Shown: positions 31,773 through 44,769, counted from the first letter of the stretch. The stretch is 64,000 nucleotides of DNA from Eustoma russellianum (GCA_036186865.1 AP025055.1:9109129-9173128), one strand, 5' to 3'. Translations and numbers: made by a program. The notes: generated by a model from the letters alone, not told the origin.

Positions 31773-34700
31773 TTAAAACACATGCGTCGTGGGTGGCAGT
31801 TGATTCGCTAATGCATAAAGTCTTGTAGACGATGAAATACGCACAAACTTGCTTAGATAATGTGCAACCATGTTGATCTCTCTTAGGATGAAGCGAAGAT
31901 GACTGTCTGTGAGCCTCAAAAATAAGAGCAAGCGTGCGTAGTCTTGCAATAATGCAAGCTGAAGGTTGGGTGCTTGAGTGATTTATTTGCAGTCCGTTTT
32001 TACTATGAGTTGGCGATGCAGTTGCCCAAAGAACAAAAGCATAATAGGGCCAACAATGTGAAAGTTACCTGAGGGTACCAGCTGATGATGACATCCACCA
32101 TTGCAATAAATAAGGACGAAGCTGCAAATCCGGATGTAACGGCCCATCTAGTAACCAAGATAATTTCAGCCATGCAGCTTTCACATAAGGACATAAAAGG
32201 AATACATGCATAATATTCGCGGAGCCGCTGCGGCAAAATGGACACATGGTAGGACAAATGGTAGAAAGTCGCCGCAAATTATCCTGAATAGGCAATGCAG
32301 AATGTAGTAATCGCCATGCAAAAATACTAATTGTTTTTGGTATACCGCGCCACCAAATAAATTTATGTGAATGTAAATGTGCTCGGGATGGGCGAACGTC
32401 TTCATATGCCTGGCGAATAGAGAAAATACCAGATGCACTAGAGAGCCATAATGGATTAGGAAGTCCAGATGAGAGTTGAAGGCAAAGAGGGTGTATAGAG
32501 CAAATCCGTTTCCAGCCAGGAGAGTCATATATTTGTGGCACATAATCCGCACGAACTCCGTATGTATGATGCATATTTTTTGTCCACAAAGATGTGTTAT
32601 TATGATAGGACCACCATAGTTTACAGTCATAAGCACGCTGTATATGAAACAAATTACGTACTCCCAATCCACCTTCCATTTCCGGATAAAACACTTCGTC
32701 GAAAGATTTCCAGTGATGTCGTTCCCCCCATATAAAGTAGGCAATTTTCTGGTTAAGAAAGCGGATAACACTCTTGGGCAAATGGGATGCAGCAAGTATG
32801 TGAAGAGGCATAGACGTCAAAACCGTTTTTAATAATACCAATCTACTGCCTGGAGAAAGGAGATGACTAGCCCAGCCTGTAAGTCGCGCTTCAAAGTGTT
32901 GTATCAAAGAGGTACAATAAGAAGCTCTATTTATGCCACGATATAGATAGGATCCCAAGTACTTGATGGGTAATGTTGATGGCTGCATGGATAGTACTTG
33001 GCCAACATTCCGGAGGTGATGCGATGTAACATAAGAACTGGCGACAAATAGACTTTTGCTGTAATTGACCAGCTGTCCAAATGCATGTTGATATTCTTGA
33101 AGAAAAGAGTGAAACACGCTAGATTCTGCGCTGATGCATTTAAAAATAGCAACAAGTCATCCGCATACGCTAAGTGTGAGACTAGAGGAACACGGCCCAA
33201 CGCAAATCCTCGTAGAGAACCAATAGAAAATAAATGATTAATACCACGGCTAAAGCCCTCAGAACAAAGTATAAAAAGCGAAGGAGATAATGGATCACCT
33301 TATTTTACCCCACGCGTTGGTGAGAAAAAGCCATAAGATGAACCATTAATGGCAATGGAAAGCTTGGAGAGGCGCATATTGTTCAATATAATGCGAAGAA
33401 ATCATGAATTAAAACCAGACTTAGAGTATGGCCTCCAAGTAAGACCAACTTACTCGATCAAAGGCTTTTGCCATGTCAAGCTTGATCATGACATTGCCCC
33501 CATGAGTTTTTCTATCAATCAAATGTACCATCTCATTTTCCATCAAGACATGTTCGGTAATGTCATGCCCTTTTAAGAATCCAATTTGCTCATTCTTGTA
33601 GTAACCTTGCTGAGGAAATTTGAAAGGCATATAGGATGGAAATCTGCATATGTTGCTGGAAGTGATTTTTTAGGAATCAAAGTTATCAGAGACGAAACCA
33701 TAACCTGCAGTGGAGGCACCACGAGAAAGAATTCTTGAATGGAAAGAGTTAAGTTGCAATATGTCCCAACAAGTCCGAAAGAAATGTCCGTTAAAACCAT
33801 CCGGGCCTGCTGTACTGATTGGACTGAGGTTCCAAACTGCAGATTTTATTTCATTGACATCCGGAATGGCCATGAGCATGGAATTATCACCGTGTGTTAG
33901 TATTACAGGAATATTCTAAAGGAAAGAATCTACTCCAACCACTGCTTCTTGTGCGAATAGGGTTTTATAAAAATTAACTGCTGCATCGCCTAACGCTTGA
34001 TTATCTTGAAGCCTTTCCCCTAAAGGACTTTGTAGGTCTCAGATTAGTTGGCATCAGTGTCTATCTTTAACCAAAGAATGAAAATAAGATGTGTTGGCTT
34101 CACCTTCTGCTAGCCATTTAGGTTTAGATTTCTGCGCCTAGTATGAAGTTTGAGTTTTTGTAGCTTGAAGAAGCTGAGCATGAGCCAAAGAGAGAATCGT
34201 TCTGTTTTCAGGCGTAGGGTCAGCATCAAACTGAGTTTCCAGCCTATTAAAATTTTCCTCTGCCATAGAAACATTGCTAAATATATTGCCATAAACCTCG
34301 CGGTTCCAATGACAGAGATCTTTCTTAAGGCGATGTAGCTTGGAGTGCAGACCTCGCATGCCACCAGTCATAGGGTACTGTTGTGATTTTTCTTTCACCA
34401 AAGCCAAGAAGTCTGAATGGAAGGCCCATGCATTGATATATCGAAAAGGAATACGGGGTCTGTTTTGGGCTAGCGTGCATTTTAGCAATAATGGGGCATG
34501 ATCTGAAGTTGCCCTAGATAAGTGATGAACCACTATGTCGGCAAACAAATTTGAGAATGAAACTGTGCATAGATATCGATCCAAACGACGCATAATGTGA
34601 CCATGTCCAGTCCCATGCGCCCAAGTAAAAGGAGAGCCGAAGAAAGAAAGGGCTTGTAAACCACAAAGATCAACACATGCTTTAAAATCCTCCAATGTGT

Positions 34701-35154
34701 GAAGTGGAGGGGTAGTACGACCCTTATTCTCATCTAAGGTGAGAAACGTATTGAAATCACCACCAATTATCCATGGAATAGATAAAGTACGAGACGTTTC
34801 AATGAGAGATTTCCAAAGAGGTCGCCTATCAGATATAGTATGACGTCCATAAATTACTGACCAGACAAAAGTTTGTTGTGTTTGGCGCCAGACAAAAAAA
34901 AGTAAAGTTGTTTGTTCACTATGGTCAACAGTAAGTAACTGTAAGGTTGATGAACTCCAGAAGACCCATATATTACCTTGGCATGTTTCGATAGCATTTG
35001 AGAATGCCAGCTTTAAACGGAAAGTCGTAAGCTTAGAAGAGCATTGTTTAGGTTCAATGTTGACCAGTATGTCCAGTTTTTTTTGATGGAGCAGCGTGAT
35101 CAATCGATCTAAAGAGGTACGAATACCCCCTACATTCCACGTAATGGCATTCAT
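31773..35154 (-). pseudogene. LINE E ORF2
   Basis: The endonuclease is open to 34138, from NAITWNVGGIRTSLDR through IEPKQ, GGDFN and SDHAPLLL; all listed catalytic residues are present. RT is broken into pieces near 33880-33421 (STAGPDGFNGHFF, FLKGHDITEH, KLDMAKAFDRVSW), then 33200-32065 (YADDLLLFLNAS, FAWRLLHSALPI, CPFCRSGSANIMH). RNase H is largely deleted: after the frame ends at 32065 only its tail (INMVAHYLSKF) is left near 31860. The two separate deletions make this copy unable to move. Confidence 0.85.
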
Positions 35155-35202
35155 GATGATGTTGGTGGCTGGATGAGCCCAAACGTGATGCACTTCTTGT
35201 AA

Positions 35203-36467
35203 TTACACTTGACGGAGGCCTTGGTGGCAATTCATGACGCTGTCGTCACCTACGACGAGGCGCCGCCAAAATGAAGCCATCAGAATCAGGGGCTGAACTA
35301 TTAAAGTAATCCTGCAGAATATCTTCATCGTTAATGCTAGCAGGTCGAGACGACAAGCGCTTACCAATGTTTTCAGCAGCCTCTCGCATTTGCTGATGGA
35401 ATTGAGAACGTGAATCTGAGTCACATTGAATAATTGTAGTGCCCATGAGGTCAAGATCTGAGTCAGACACTTGACAGACATCTGGATCATCTGGATTTTG
35501 TGATTGCGGCAATTGTTCTTCTGGCTCTCCATGCAACAGAGGTTGAGGTATATCCTCTTGGCTAATTGCAGTATCAATGGTATCATCAGGATGTTGCGAT
35601 TGCAGCAAGATATTTTGTTGATCTCCCTGCAACAGATGTGGAGATATATCCTCTTGGCAAACAACAGGATCATCTGGATCATTTGGATGTTGAGAGATAT
35701 CATGTGCTTCTGTAACGTGTGCTGTTGGAATGTTGGTCATTGTGATAGGTTCTGACGTAGCATAATTTTGATGGTCGATGTCAGCTGCATGAGACACCGT
35801 TTTCTGGAGCAAGACAACAGGGTCTGGGTCAGAATTTGAAGATTTTTGTTGTTCTTTGGAGTCCATCGTGTGGCTTGCTTTTGAGGCTTGGACGGTTTCT
35901 CCACAGGCACATCACCGCATGCAGATGCTAGGTGACCTAGGCGGCGACAGTCGACACAGAAAGATGGTAAATTTTCATATACAATTTGCTGCTGAATAAG
36001 TTTTTGTTTCCCTTGCAAGAATAGCTTCTTAGGGAGATCTTTTGAAACATCAGCTTCAACACAAACGTGTGCGACCGAAGGACGCAATCCATCTGCGGTG
36101 GATACATCTAATTTAATGGGATGTCCAACAATGCGAGCAATCTCAAAAAGAACCGCTTTCTGATGGAAGTGCAGCGGCAAACCCGGAAAGGCCACCCATA
36201 TAGGAATGATTGGAACGTATGTGGCGGGATCAAAGTCAATCGTCCCTTTAGTGGCCGGCCGAACCAAAACATGCCAACCAACGATAACCGATAAGGCGCG
36301 GCTAGAGCATTAATTTCAGCGTCGGAAAAGGAGATCAAAGGATGTCCTTTGTGCTTGGAGATTGTCTTAGGCGATATCAGCGATTGGATGGAAGTGGAGT
36401 TAGCGAGGACAGCGGCAAAAGAGCGTGCGCCGCCGGCATCTGCAAGACCAGGAGAAGAAGACGCCAT
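35203..36467 (-). pseudogene. LINE E ORF1
   Basis: It starts MASSSPGLADAGGARSF at 36467, then HKGHPLISFSDAEINALAAPY and SLVGMFWFGRP. The text then jumps to DFDPATYVPIIPIWVAFPG, omitting ~75 residues that LINE G retains, so an internal deletion disrupts DUF4283. The knuckle CVDCRRLGHLASAC is intact. Downstream, two frames (35866-35246 and 35703-35203) carry the acidic C-terminal region. The ORF2 junction shows ATCATGAATG, but an indel places ORF1 out of the frame that would stop at TGA. Confidence 0.8.
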
Positions 36468-36475
36468 CTCTTTTT

Positions 36476-36872
36476 CATATATACATATACATATATTTTT
36501 TTATAAAGTGTAATTTTATTAATATAAGGCCTCACTTATGGCGGAGGAAAACCTTATTACATCGAAAGACAGTATAACGCACAAAGAAAATGTGGGTTAT
36601 CAACATCCAAACCATATATGATATGCCGCAATAAAACCTTGCCAAGTAAAACCACCCTTGTGGATAAAACCTTGGGGAAGGAAAAAGCGTACATATTTAT
36701 ATGTTTGGAGTGTTGATGGACGTTACAGTGTAAAATGATAATAATGACAATCCACATATGATACATAGAGAACGAATGATGTAGAAACCGCAGAAAAGCC
36801 CGAGCGTGAAGGTGCAGTCCAATTCCGTAGCAAAAAGCAACCGCGTCAGCGAGAAAAGCAAGCCGAACATAT
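36476..36872 (-). mobile_element. LINE I, 3' fragment only
   Basis: A minus-strand 3' end with terminal box (CCTCACTTATGGCGGAGG, ~36530) and stem-loop motif, but no coding part. It is heavily 5'-truncated. TA-rich tracts flank it on both sides. Confidence 0.75.
36613..36700 (-). other. LINE 3' stem-loop motif, copy I
   Basis: Arms are CCCAAG and CTTGGC: C-G type with the outermost pair mismatched. The inner CCAC/GTGG hairpin is intact. Confidence 0.8.
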
Positions 36873-36878
36873 AGATAT

Positions 36879-36915
<37 letters not shown>

Positions 36916-37040
36916 GGTGAATATAAACTTTATTACGAAGCCTCTCTTATGGCGAAGGAATACCATATTACAAAAAAGCAATGAACGTCATCATACGAGA
37001 ACAAATAATATAAGTACATGATGGAAGTGAATGGGCAACA

Positions 37041-37130
37041 ATATATGATATGTCGCATTAAAACCTTGCTATGTAAAACCACTCTTGTGGATAAAATCAT
37101 GGCGAAGGAAAAAAGCGTGCATATTTATAT
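37041..37130 (-). other. LINE 3' stem-loop motif, copy J
   Basis: Arms are GCCATG and CATAGC. An A-U pair is replaced by U-A relative to other copies (compensated), while a neighbouring C faces A (mismatch). Confidence 0.78.
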
Positions 37131-37320
37131 TGTTGCAACCATAACACTGTACAATCCAAACCATAAAGTAAAATGAAGCGTCAATGATGTAACACAAACG
37201 ATCAGTTTTGTAAGTGATACGTAGAACCAAGATGTTACGTTTCTGCATTAGAAGATGGTCAAAAGGTGGGAAAGGTAGAGTCTGTTTATATGATACCCCG
37301 AATATACGCTGGAAGGGCCA

Positions 37321-38263
37321 TCAAACGAGGATAATATACGATGGTGGAACGTCCCAATGCTTTTTGTGCCAAAAATTAGGCTGCCTGATTAACCTCACGG
37401 GGAACATAATGCAAGCGTATAGAAGAGGCATCAATAAGGACCCGTCGTCTGTGTAAATCCGAAGCAAGTGTAGTAGAAGTATGCATAAGATGGAATAACT
37501 GTTACAATCAATCTCAACCTCAAGATGTCCAAATCGTGGAATATAATAAGTAAAGGCAAGAAATACTGCTTGAGCTTCCACCTTTAATGGGTAATCATGT
37601 GGCAAGGGAAAAGAGAATGCATGGATCATTGATCCTATTGGATCAGGAACAATAGCTCCGCTGCCTGCTGCACATCTGCTAACAGACGCATCCGTGTTTA
37701 ACTTTAATCGGCTTAATGGCAGAGGACACCAACGTATTATCCGAACCCTGTTTGATCGAAGTAATGGAGAGAGGCCCACTTGAATGAGACGCGGAACAGT
37801 GGCTGCAATCTTAGTTCCACTTTGTGACTTTGCCCATAGGAAGATGTCACGCCTAATATCTCTAATGATGCCACATTGTGACCATGATGCATCACCAAAC
37901 ACCAAAGCAGCATATTGCTTCCATATATTCCAAAAGAGAATATCCAGATATATGCGTTGAACATGACCTAGGAAATTAGATGGAGCCTCCAACCATACAG
38001 TAATGAGAAAAGAGCGCCAATCCCTAGCGCGGTGTGCATCAATATCAAGTAGGGCACTGAAATAATTTCTGACCAGTCGGATTTACGAGCAATGATAAAA
38101 TAAGTGAATGGTGGTTGCGGATTCCAAACGACAAAAAGGACAAATACTGGGTAAAACCTATACAAATCGAGCCACAAAATTTGGTAATGGCAATGCTTGA
38201 TGTAAAAGTTTCCAAAGGAATACCTGAATTGATGGATGCTGACGTGGCATCCAAATAATAGTA
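37321..38263 (-). pseudogene. LINE J ORF2 C-terminus
   Basis: 37992-37321 is open. It starts in the linker (YLDILFWNIWKQYAALVFG) and contains RNase H: RLKLNTDASVSRCAAGSGAIV, VEAQAVFLAFTYY, EVEIDC. After that the frame departs from the family. Upstream, frames at 38254-37968 hold a degraded zf-RVT. The first catalytic Asp is present (NTDAS). Confidence 0.75.
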
Positions 38264-38277
38264 TTAGTCAGTTGTTT
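38264..38277. repeat. target-site duplication of LINE F, left copy
   Basis: TTAGTCAGTTGTTT is repeated exactly at 44010-44023, on the other side of LINE F. Confidence 0.92.
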
Positions 38278-38327
38278 TTTTAAATAAAGGAGCACGTGTC
38301 TCCAGATTTATTAGGAAATAAAACCCT

Positions 38328-38821
38328 CACTTATGGCGGAGAAATACCGTTGTTACAAACAAAAGCGAAACAGAGCTGGAGATAACTACTTAAAGGCCAA
38401 AAGATATTCCACCATAATACATGATAAGGGCAGGAAAAATGTTCAAACATGGTATGATATGTCTCATTAAAACCTTGGCAAGCAAAACCACCCTTGTGGA
38501 TAAAATCTTGCACGAAAGAAAAGGAGTACATATTTACCACGTTCGAAACATGCAAGACATAAAGAAAGAACCTATCCAGCGTCTTAGTTGGTGTTCGCAA
38601 TGGAATGACCCTCACATTAACAACATCAATGAATTCCCATGCAGAGATAAAGATGAAGTTATTAGGAGGAATCACAGACCGAAAGCCGGATGTTCACATG
38701 AGATGGTAAAGACAAATAACCATACCATGTCTGCCTGCATCCCATAGAATGCAGGTAGGATGTCGGAAAATATGCCAATTCATATGGAAGACAAATAGTA
38801 GAAATCAGAGGCTACTCCAAA
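38328..38821 (-). other. LINE F 3' UTR with stem-loop module
   Basis: The hairpin at 38731-38758 (sense CTACCTGCAT/ATGCAGGCAG) has one A-C mismatch. The stem-loop motif is at 38453-38535, then AATAAA near the terminus. Confidence 0.72.
38453..38535 (-). other. LINE 3' stem-loop motif, copy F
   Basis: Sense arms are TGCAAG and CTTGCC. The pair that is C-G or U-A in other copies is G-C here; the outermost pair is lost. Confidence 0.8.
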
Positions 38822-41800
38822 TCAAAGATGGCGAATGTCTCCTAAGGAACGATCCAGCCGAACACAACTGCGTACCAGTGGTGGTAATGTATGACGGGTA
38901 TAATAACCCGGTGTAGGGGTCATTAAGCCATATTGAGCCAAATAGTGTGCCGCCATATTTGCTTCTCTATAGATATTCTATACATCATAATGTTTTTACA
39001 CCTGCAAGGAGCGGATCAACCAAAGATGATAACCTGCGGAAGCCGTGCCTCGTTGATAAATGGCATGGAGCAGCTGCTGAAAATCTGTCTCCAATATAAT
39101 ATTACAGTAAAGTGGTAGGAAATATAACAAAGCAAATAATGCCGCTTGCATCTCCGCCATGTATGGCGTGGATAATGGAAATCGGAAAGAAATAGCGCCA
39201 ATACATGTGCCATGACTATCTCGCAATATCGCTCCGCCAGCTGTAAAAGTTCTGCCAACCGCCGCATCTACATTTAGCTTCATCCGTCCTGACGGCGGCA
39301 CCAACCAACGAACTATCACAAGACGCGGATTGTGAATAGCAGGCAGCAAATGTAGATTCTGTACTGTTCTGAATCCCGAAGCAAGCTTGGTGCCATCAAC
39401 CAATTTTCCCCACAAATAAATATCCAACCATATCGATGCAATTAGCGAAGCCGCAGTATAACCAACGTGATCTCCATATAGCAAAGATGTGTAAGCTCGC
39501 CAAATGTTAAACACAACTATCCCTGGAACTACCATGCGTAATACCCCTAGGAGGGTATTTTTTGAGGCATTGAACCACCATGATAATAGACAAGGCCACA
39601 AACTTGTGGCGCGAGGTAGAGTCCCTGGAAAAACAACCGAAAAAGAGGTCCAAACTTGCTGAATAATGAAACTGTATAAAGACGTGATCTACCCCTGCTA
39701 AAGCATTCTTACAAAAAGGACATTGTGATGGCATTGATACTATAAACCGACTCATATAATCTTCAAATGGCAACGCCCGATGATAAATGCGCCAAAGAAA
39801 ATTATGGACCTTTGGTTTATGATATTTATTCCAAATAAATTGGGCTGAGAAAAGAGTGTCCCTAGGCTGGTGACAAAGATCATAAGACGAAGATAGCGTA
39901 AAATCACCCGTGGGCGATAGCGCCCATGTATACAGCGAGCCCTGCAACTGGACATGTACTGCACAAAATTCATAGAGCGACAAATGATCTTCCAAACAGG
40001 CGAGTCTGGAAGTCGCGGGTGAAAGTCCCCGCGTTGACCATATGTAGCGCGCACATATGAACTCCATAGCGTATTTTGGTGATGATAATTCCACCAAATC
40101 CTACAAAAATAAGCCTCTTGTAGACTACAAGGGTCACGGATGCCCAACCCTCCTTCAAAACAAGGGGTTCGAATAGTTGCCCATGCAACCCAATGACGCC
40201 TAGGTCCCCAATAAAAATTGGCCATCTTTCGCTCAATGATTTTTATAACCAACTGTGGCAATCCCCCAACAGCAATTATATGTAATGGCAGAGAAGAAAT
40301 GACAAACCTTAATAAAACCATGCATCCCGCTGGGGAGAGCAGCTTATTCTGCCAACCATTCAGTCGACCATCAATATGCGATAGGAGTGAGGTACAATAT
40401 CTAGCTCGATTTATACCTTTATGTAAAAAAGATCCCAAGTACCAAAATGGTAAACTGGACGACCGCATACCAAGAATATGTTCATACTGCTTTCTACGCG
40501 GTAATGAAGTGTTTGAAGAAGAGATAAAACTACTTTTACCGTAGTTTACGTTTTGGCCAGAGGCAAGTTCATAAGAAGTAAGAAAATCTCGAAATCTATT
40601 CAATGTACGGATAGAACCACGTAGAAATATCAATAAATCATCTGCATATGCGAGGTGTGTTACATGGAATGGCACCCAACCCAATCTAAAGGATTGTATG
40701 GTCCCAGCATCTACTAATGCTTTTAACTCTCGACTAAACCCTTCCGCGGACCAAATGAATAACAATGGTGAGAGGGGATCACCTTGTTTCACCCCTCGAT
40801 ACGGACGGAAGACACCCGAAGGAACACCATTTATAAGAACTGAAAGCCTGGTACTGCCTAAGTGATTCATTATGATACGAACAAAGAAAGCCGAAAACCC
40901 AAACCTGCGCAACAATAATTCCAGGTATTCCCAACTTACCCGGTCAAAAGCTTTCATCATATCCAGCTTCAAGCATAACTGATGTCCACCTCTATCTAGC
41001 ATGTGAATCATCTCCCTAGCTAGTAGAACATTCTCAGAGATGTCATGGCCCTTTAAGAAACTCATTTGCTCTGGAGAGATTAACTTTGGAAGAAGCCCAC
41101 TCAAGCGCGATGCAACAATACTAGTACAGATTTTAGTCAAAAAATTTGTTAGACATATAGGTCGGAAGTCGCCGAAGGTACGAGGCGATGTTACCTTTGG
41201 TATTAATTTGAGTAGAGCACTAGCCATTGTCGAAGGCTGAGGAACACCAAGAAAAAATTCCTGCTCTGCTAAAACAACATCCTTAGATGTTATCCGCCAA
41301 CACACTCGGAAAAAATTACCATGAAATCCATCTGGTCATACTGCACTCTGAGGATCAAGACTCCACACAGCATCCTTTATCTCGGATTCCAGCGGGAGAT
41401 TGGTGAGGAACAAATTTTCCTCCGTAGTGACCAATTGTGGAATATTCTGCAAAATATAATCATAATCCCCTGTGGCCTCCTTCGCAAACAAAGCTGTATA
41501 AAAGGATGTTGCTTTTTGTTGAATCGTCGCTTGCGTGTCACATAAGACATCCGATGTAGTATAGATTCGCTGAATATGCACCTGAGCACGTCGACCCCTC
41601 ACCGCCGAATGAAAATACTTTGTGTTGTCATCTCCATCACAAATGCATCGAATCCTAGCTTTTTGTTTCCAGAATTAAAGTTCATATTTACACTCTTGAA
41701 TGTACTCAGCTCTCGCCTGATGATATAAGACAAAATTTTCATCCGTAGGATCACTATCCCATATAGTTTCTCAATGCCGAACAGTGGCTTCTGCCTGCTC

Positions 41801-42679
41801 CAGCCGATTAAAAATATTGCCAAAAATATCTCGATTCGAGCATTGAATATCACTCCTCAACCGAAACAATTTACTATAAAACCATACATACCACCTGTAG
41901 TCGGATATGGAAATCAAGCAGACTCCACATAGGCAAGAAAATCTGTGTGAGAGAGCCAAGCGTCAAAAAACCAAAATGACGGACTACCTGCATTACTCTG
42001 TATCCGTCAAACAAACAATAAATGTGTATGATCAGGTGAAATCCGGGGTAAATGAGTAAGACATACCTCATCAAATGCATCCTGAAATGATGAATTTATA
42101 AAGAGCCAGTCTAGCCGACGATACACTCTACTGAGTCCCCTCCCATCTGACCAAGTATATCTCATACCGTGAAATGGTGGATCCATCAATGCACAGGATT
42201 CTGTGCAATCATTAAAATCCTGCAATGCAGACAATGATGGTTGTGAACGACGACGATGATCCTCTAACGTCCGAAAAGTATTAAAATCTCCACGCACCAA
42301 CCATGGGCCGTTGTATTGCTTAGAATGGTCGCATAAAGCTAGCCATAAAGGGCGACGCTGCGCTAATGTATGATGTGCATAAACCACCGAAAAACCACCG
42401 AGAGATTTAGTGGAACAAAGAGAAATTGTAGATGAATAACCTGCTCCTCATCTCTGATATTATTAAGATGAAAAATAGAATCCTGCCAGATACCCATATT
42501 TTGCCTGTCTTCGAACAAAAAGAAGGAAATCCCATATCCATGCGAGTACGTGTGATATGATTGACCGGATGTTTTGGTTCTATTATAGCTAACAAGTTAA
42601 ATTTTTACGAATGCACTAAATAATCCAGTCTACCAATTGAGGGAGTCAACCCTCTAACATTCAATGCCAAGACATTCAT
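38822..42679 (-). pseudogene. LINE F ORF2
   Basis: The endonuclease is in pieces; GGDFN has become RGDFN and SDH has become PDH. The RT core is well kept: 41602-41336 and 41305-39752 share a frame, separated by a single TGA in the A-A-G-P-D-G motif. The latter frame is 517 codons with FRPICLTNFLTKI, KLDMMKAFDRVSW, GVKQGDPLSPLLF and catalytic YADDLLIFLRGS. zf-RVT (40097-39507) and RNase H (39601-38996: KLNVDAAVGRTFTAGGAILRD) follow in other frames. The end NMAAHYLAQYG to the stop at 38822 needs one more frameshift. Confidence 0.87.
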
Positions 42680-43902
42680 TGAGAAAGAGATATATTACTC
42701 AAATGACTCGACCAGACATCACTATGAGGGAGAATTGTAGAAGGTGGTAAAGGCGGTAATTCTTGCGGGTTCGCCGCCGTCGACGTGGTAGCATTGGAAT
42801 AAAACCATCATCTGTAGTGGGCTCCTGAAGTCAGGATAAAAGAATATACTTTGAAGGAGACTCAGTAAGCAACTGTATTTTCGGTACAATTGCAGCAGAA
42901 ACCAATGGCAACATGGAGGGAGGGTCCGGAGCAGGAAGTTCTGTATCCGATGAATGTCCAAAGTCGCCCACGTCATCCAATTCATTTGTGGGTGGAAAAT
43001 CCGCATCTACCCCAAACCTAGAAATATCCTGCGTATGACTGACAGGAGGCTTTGGTGCTGCACGTTGATCCAATGGCGGAGAGGAGATATATCCACATGA
43101 GAGCAAAGTGACTGGTTCAAATGGGTCCGACTGTTTTGGTGGCCATGGCTTCTTTGGCGTCCATCTCGTTGCAGGTTTAGGAGGAGGTGCGGATGTAGAC
43201 AACGATGATTTCCATGAGCCTGTAGCATGTCCCAACCTATGCCACATATCACAAAACATTGGTAGATCCTCATATATTATCTGTTGTAACAAAAGGCATT
43301 GCTTTGCCTGCACATAGATCTTTTTTGGTAAATCCTGTGATACATCAAGCTCGACACACACACGGGCTACTGAGGGACGCAAACCATCAGCAGTTGCAAT
43401 ATCTAGTTTGATAGGAGGTCCAATAGGCCAAACTATCTCAAAAAGAACTGCCTTATGGTGAAGATGAATTGGTAAACTCGGAATCGCAATTCAAACTGAA
43501 CAATTGGAACATCCGCAGAGGGATCAAAGTCGTCCATTTAGTCACCCGCATATGACATCCGGAAATACTCCATGATCGACGATAAAAACATCTAACGTAA
43601 TCTTATTCATGGCAAAAATTTAATAGAATATGTGATTGATCAATCAAAGTAATGCGCAAATCATTCTTGAATCCAATCTTCTCAAACACATCACGAATAA
43701 CCTTTAATGGTGGCCAGCCATACCAAAATATGCCGACCAAAGAGAAACAAAAAGGAGCAGCAAGAGCATCAATTTCACTATCGGAAAAAGATATCATCGG
43801 AAGGCCCTTATACCTGTAGATCGTTTTGAGAGAGATGGCAATAGTGGAAGCCGTTGATCCCTCGGACAATGCAGCCGCATAAGAAATTAGCACAAAAGCC
43901 AT
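42676..43902 (-). pseudogene. LINE F ORF1
   Basis: It starts MAFVLISYAAALSEG, then YRYKGLPMISFSDSEIDAL and IFWYGWPPLKVIRDVFEKIG (DUF4283). After stops near 43600, 43382-42831 gives RPSVARVCVELDVSQDLPKK and the knuckle. The knuckle is damaged: FCDMWHRLGHATGSW has Trp at two of the three Cys positions, so it should not bind zinc. A shifted frame carries the end to SLSQ-TGA, which overlaps the ORF2 ATG as ATGA at 42679-42676. Confidence 0.8.
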
Positions 43903-44009
43903 TTGAAATTGATGGCGGTAGCGAATCAGGAATGAAGAATTGAAAATTGTAAAAGGACAGCAAATTTGACGGTAGCTGAGGAAATTAAAAATGGCATATC
44001 CGTATTTTT

Positions 44010-44023
44010 TTAGTCAGTTGTTT
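44010..44023. repeat. target-site duplication of LINE F, right copy
   Basis: An exact match to 38264-38277. Confidence 0.92.
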
Positions 44024-44203
44024 GATATGTATATATATATGTATATGTATATGTATGTGTGTCTATATATAATTTTTTTTATGAAAGCGAATTTTATTAA
44101 AATGTCTCACTTGTGGTGTGAGAAAACCATATTACAACCATGAAAATGTCATCATAAGAAAATAGCGCATGAAGCGATGCTAGTATGTGCAACCTCCAGT
44201 CAT

Positions 44204-44290
44204 ATATGATATGCCGCATTAAAACCTTGTCAAGTTAAACCACCCTTGTGGATAAAACCTTGACGAAGGAAAAAGCGTACATATTTATAT
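44204..44290 (-). other. LINE 3' stem-loop motif, copy K
   Basis: Arms are GTCAAG and CTTGAC (U-A type), as in copies B and D. The inner hairpin is intact. Confidence 0.85.
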
Positions 44291-44538
44291 GACGAGACGG
44301 TTTATTAGAAGTCGAATACAAAGAAATAAATGAGAACAACATCACAACCCTAAGCAGTAGATGCTCCATGATGCAGTTGGAGTCGAATGTATCAACAAGC
44401 GATTTTGTGTACTGGTTGAGACCTTCCCGCGTCCTCCCTCGCATCTTCAAGTGAGTACCTCGCACACCAAGTTGAACATTAATCCAGGTACCTTTGTCGT
44501 TCCTAAAGAAAGCTTTAAGAGAAGAAAACCATACCCAA

Positions 44539-44769
44539 GTTGCCCATAGCCAAACGGCCATGGGCAACCTCCAATTGATTTTGCGGCAGAGATAAGTCCA
44601 AGATGACATCAACATGTGTGTTGTCCGTTCCTCATAGAATGTGCAAAAATTAAAGACATTACCCACATTCTAAACGAAAAGAATAATAAAAATAATGTAA
44701 AGACACAGAAAGCATGTAGAGAAGTAGACATACCAAGGCTGCCTACACCAATTGTTGGCATAGGCAACC
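44539..44769 (-). other. LINE K stem-loop modules (two)
   Basis: 44539-44568: sense GTTGCCCATGGCC pairs with GGCTATGGGCAAC, 13 pairs with one G-U and a four-base loop. 44739-44769: GTTGCCTATGCC pairs with GGTGTAGGCAGC, 12 pairs of which three are G-U. These are the longest stems of the module family. Confidence 0.8.

Larger units (their letters stand above)
30959..36475 (-). mobile_element. LINE E, near full length
   Basis: On the minus strand: ORF1 from 36467, ORF2 35154-31773, 3' UTR and conserved 3' end to a TA/TACA tail at 30960-30998. It has internal deletions in ORF1 (~200 bp) and before the RNase H end. LINE I begins at its 5' end with another TA tract. Confidence 0.85.
36873..38277 (-). 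mobile_element. LINE J, 5'-truncated
   Basis: A minus-strand 3' half with a (TA)n tail (36880-36912), terminal box (CCTCTCTTATGGCGAAGG), stem-loop motif, RNase H and part of zf-RVT. It is divergent from the other LINEs. LINE F inserted at or near its 5' truncation point with a 14-bp duplication. Confidence 0.8.
38278..44009 (-). mobile_element. LINE F, full length with 14-bp target duplication
   Basis: The ends are fixed by the exact duplication TTAGTCAGTTGTTT, giving 5732 bp. From the right: short leader, ORF1 (43902-42676), ORF2 (42679-38822), 3' UTR, terminal box (CCTCACTTATGGCGGAG, ~38325). Unlike its neighbours the tail is a short A/T run, not (TA)n. Confidence 0.93.
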
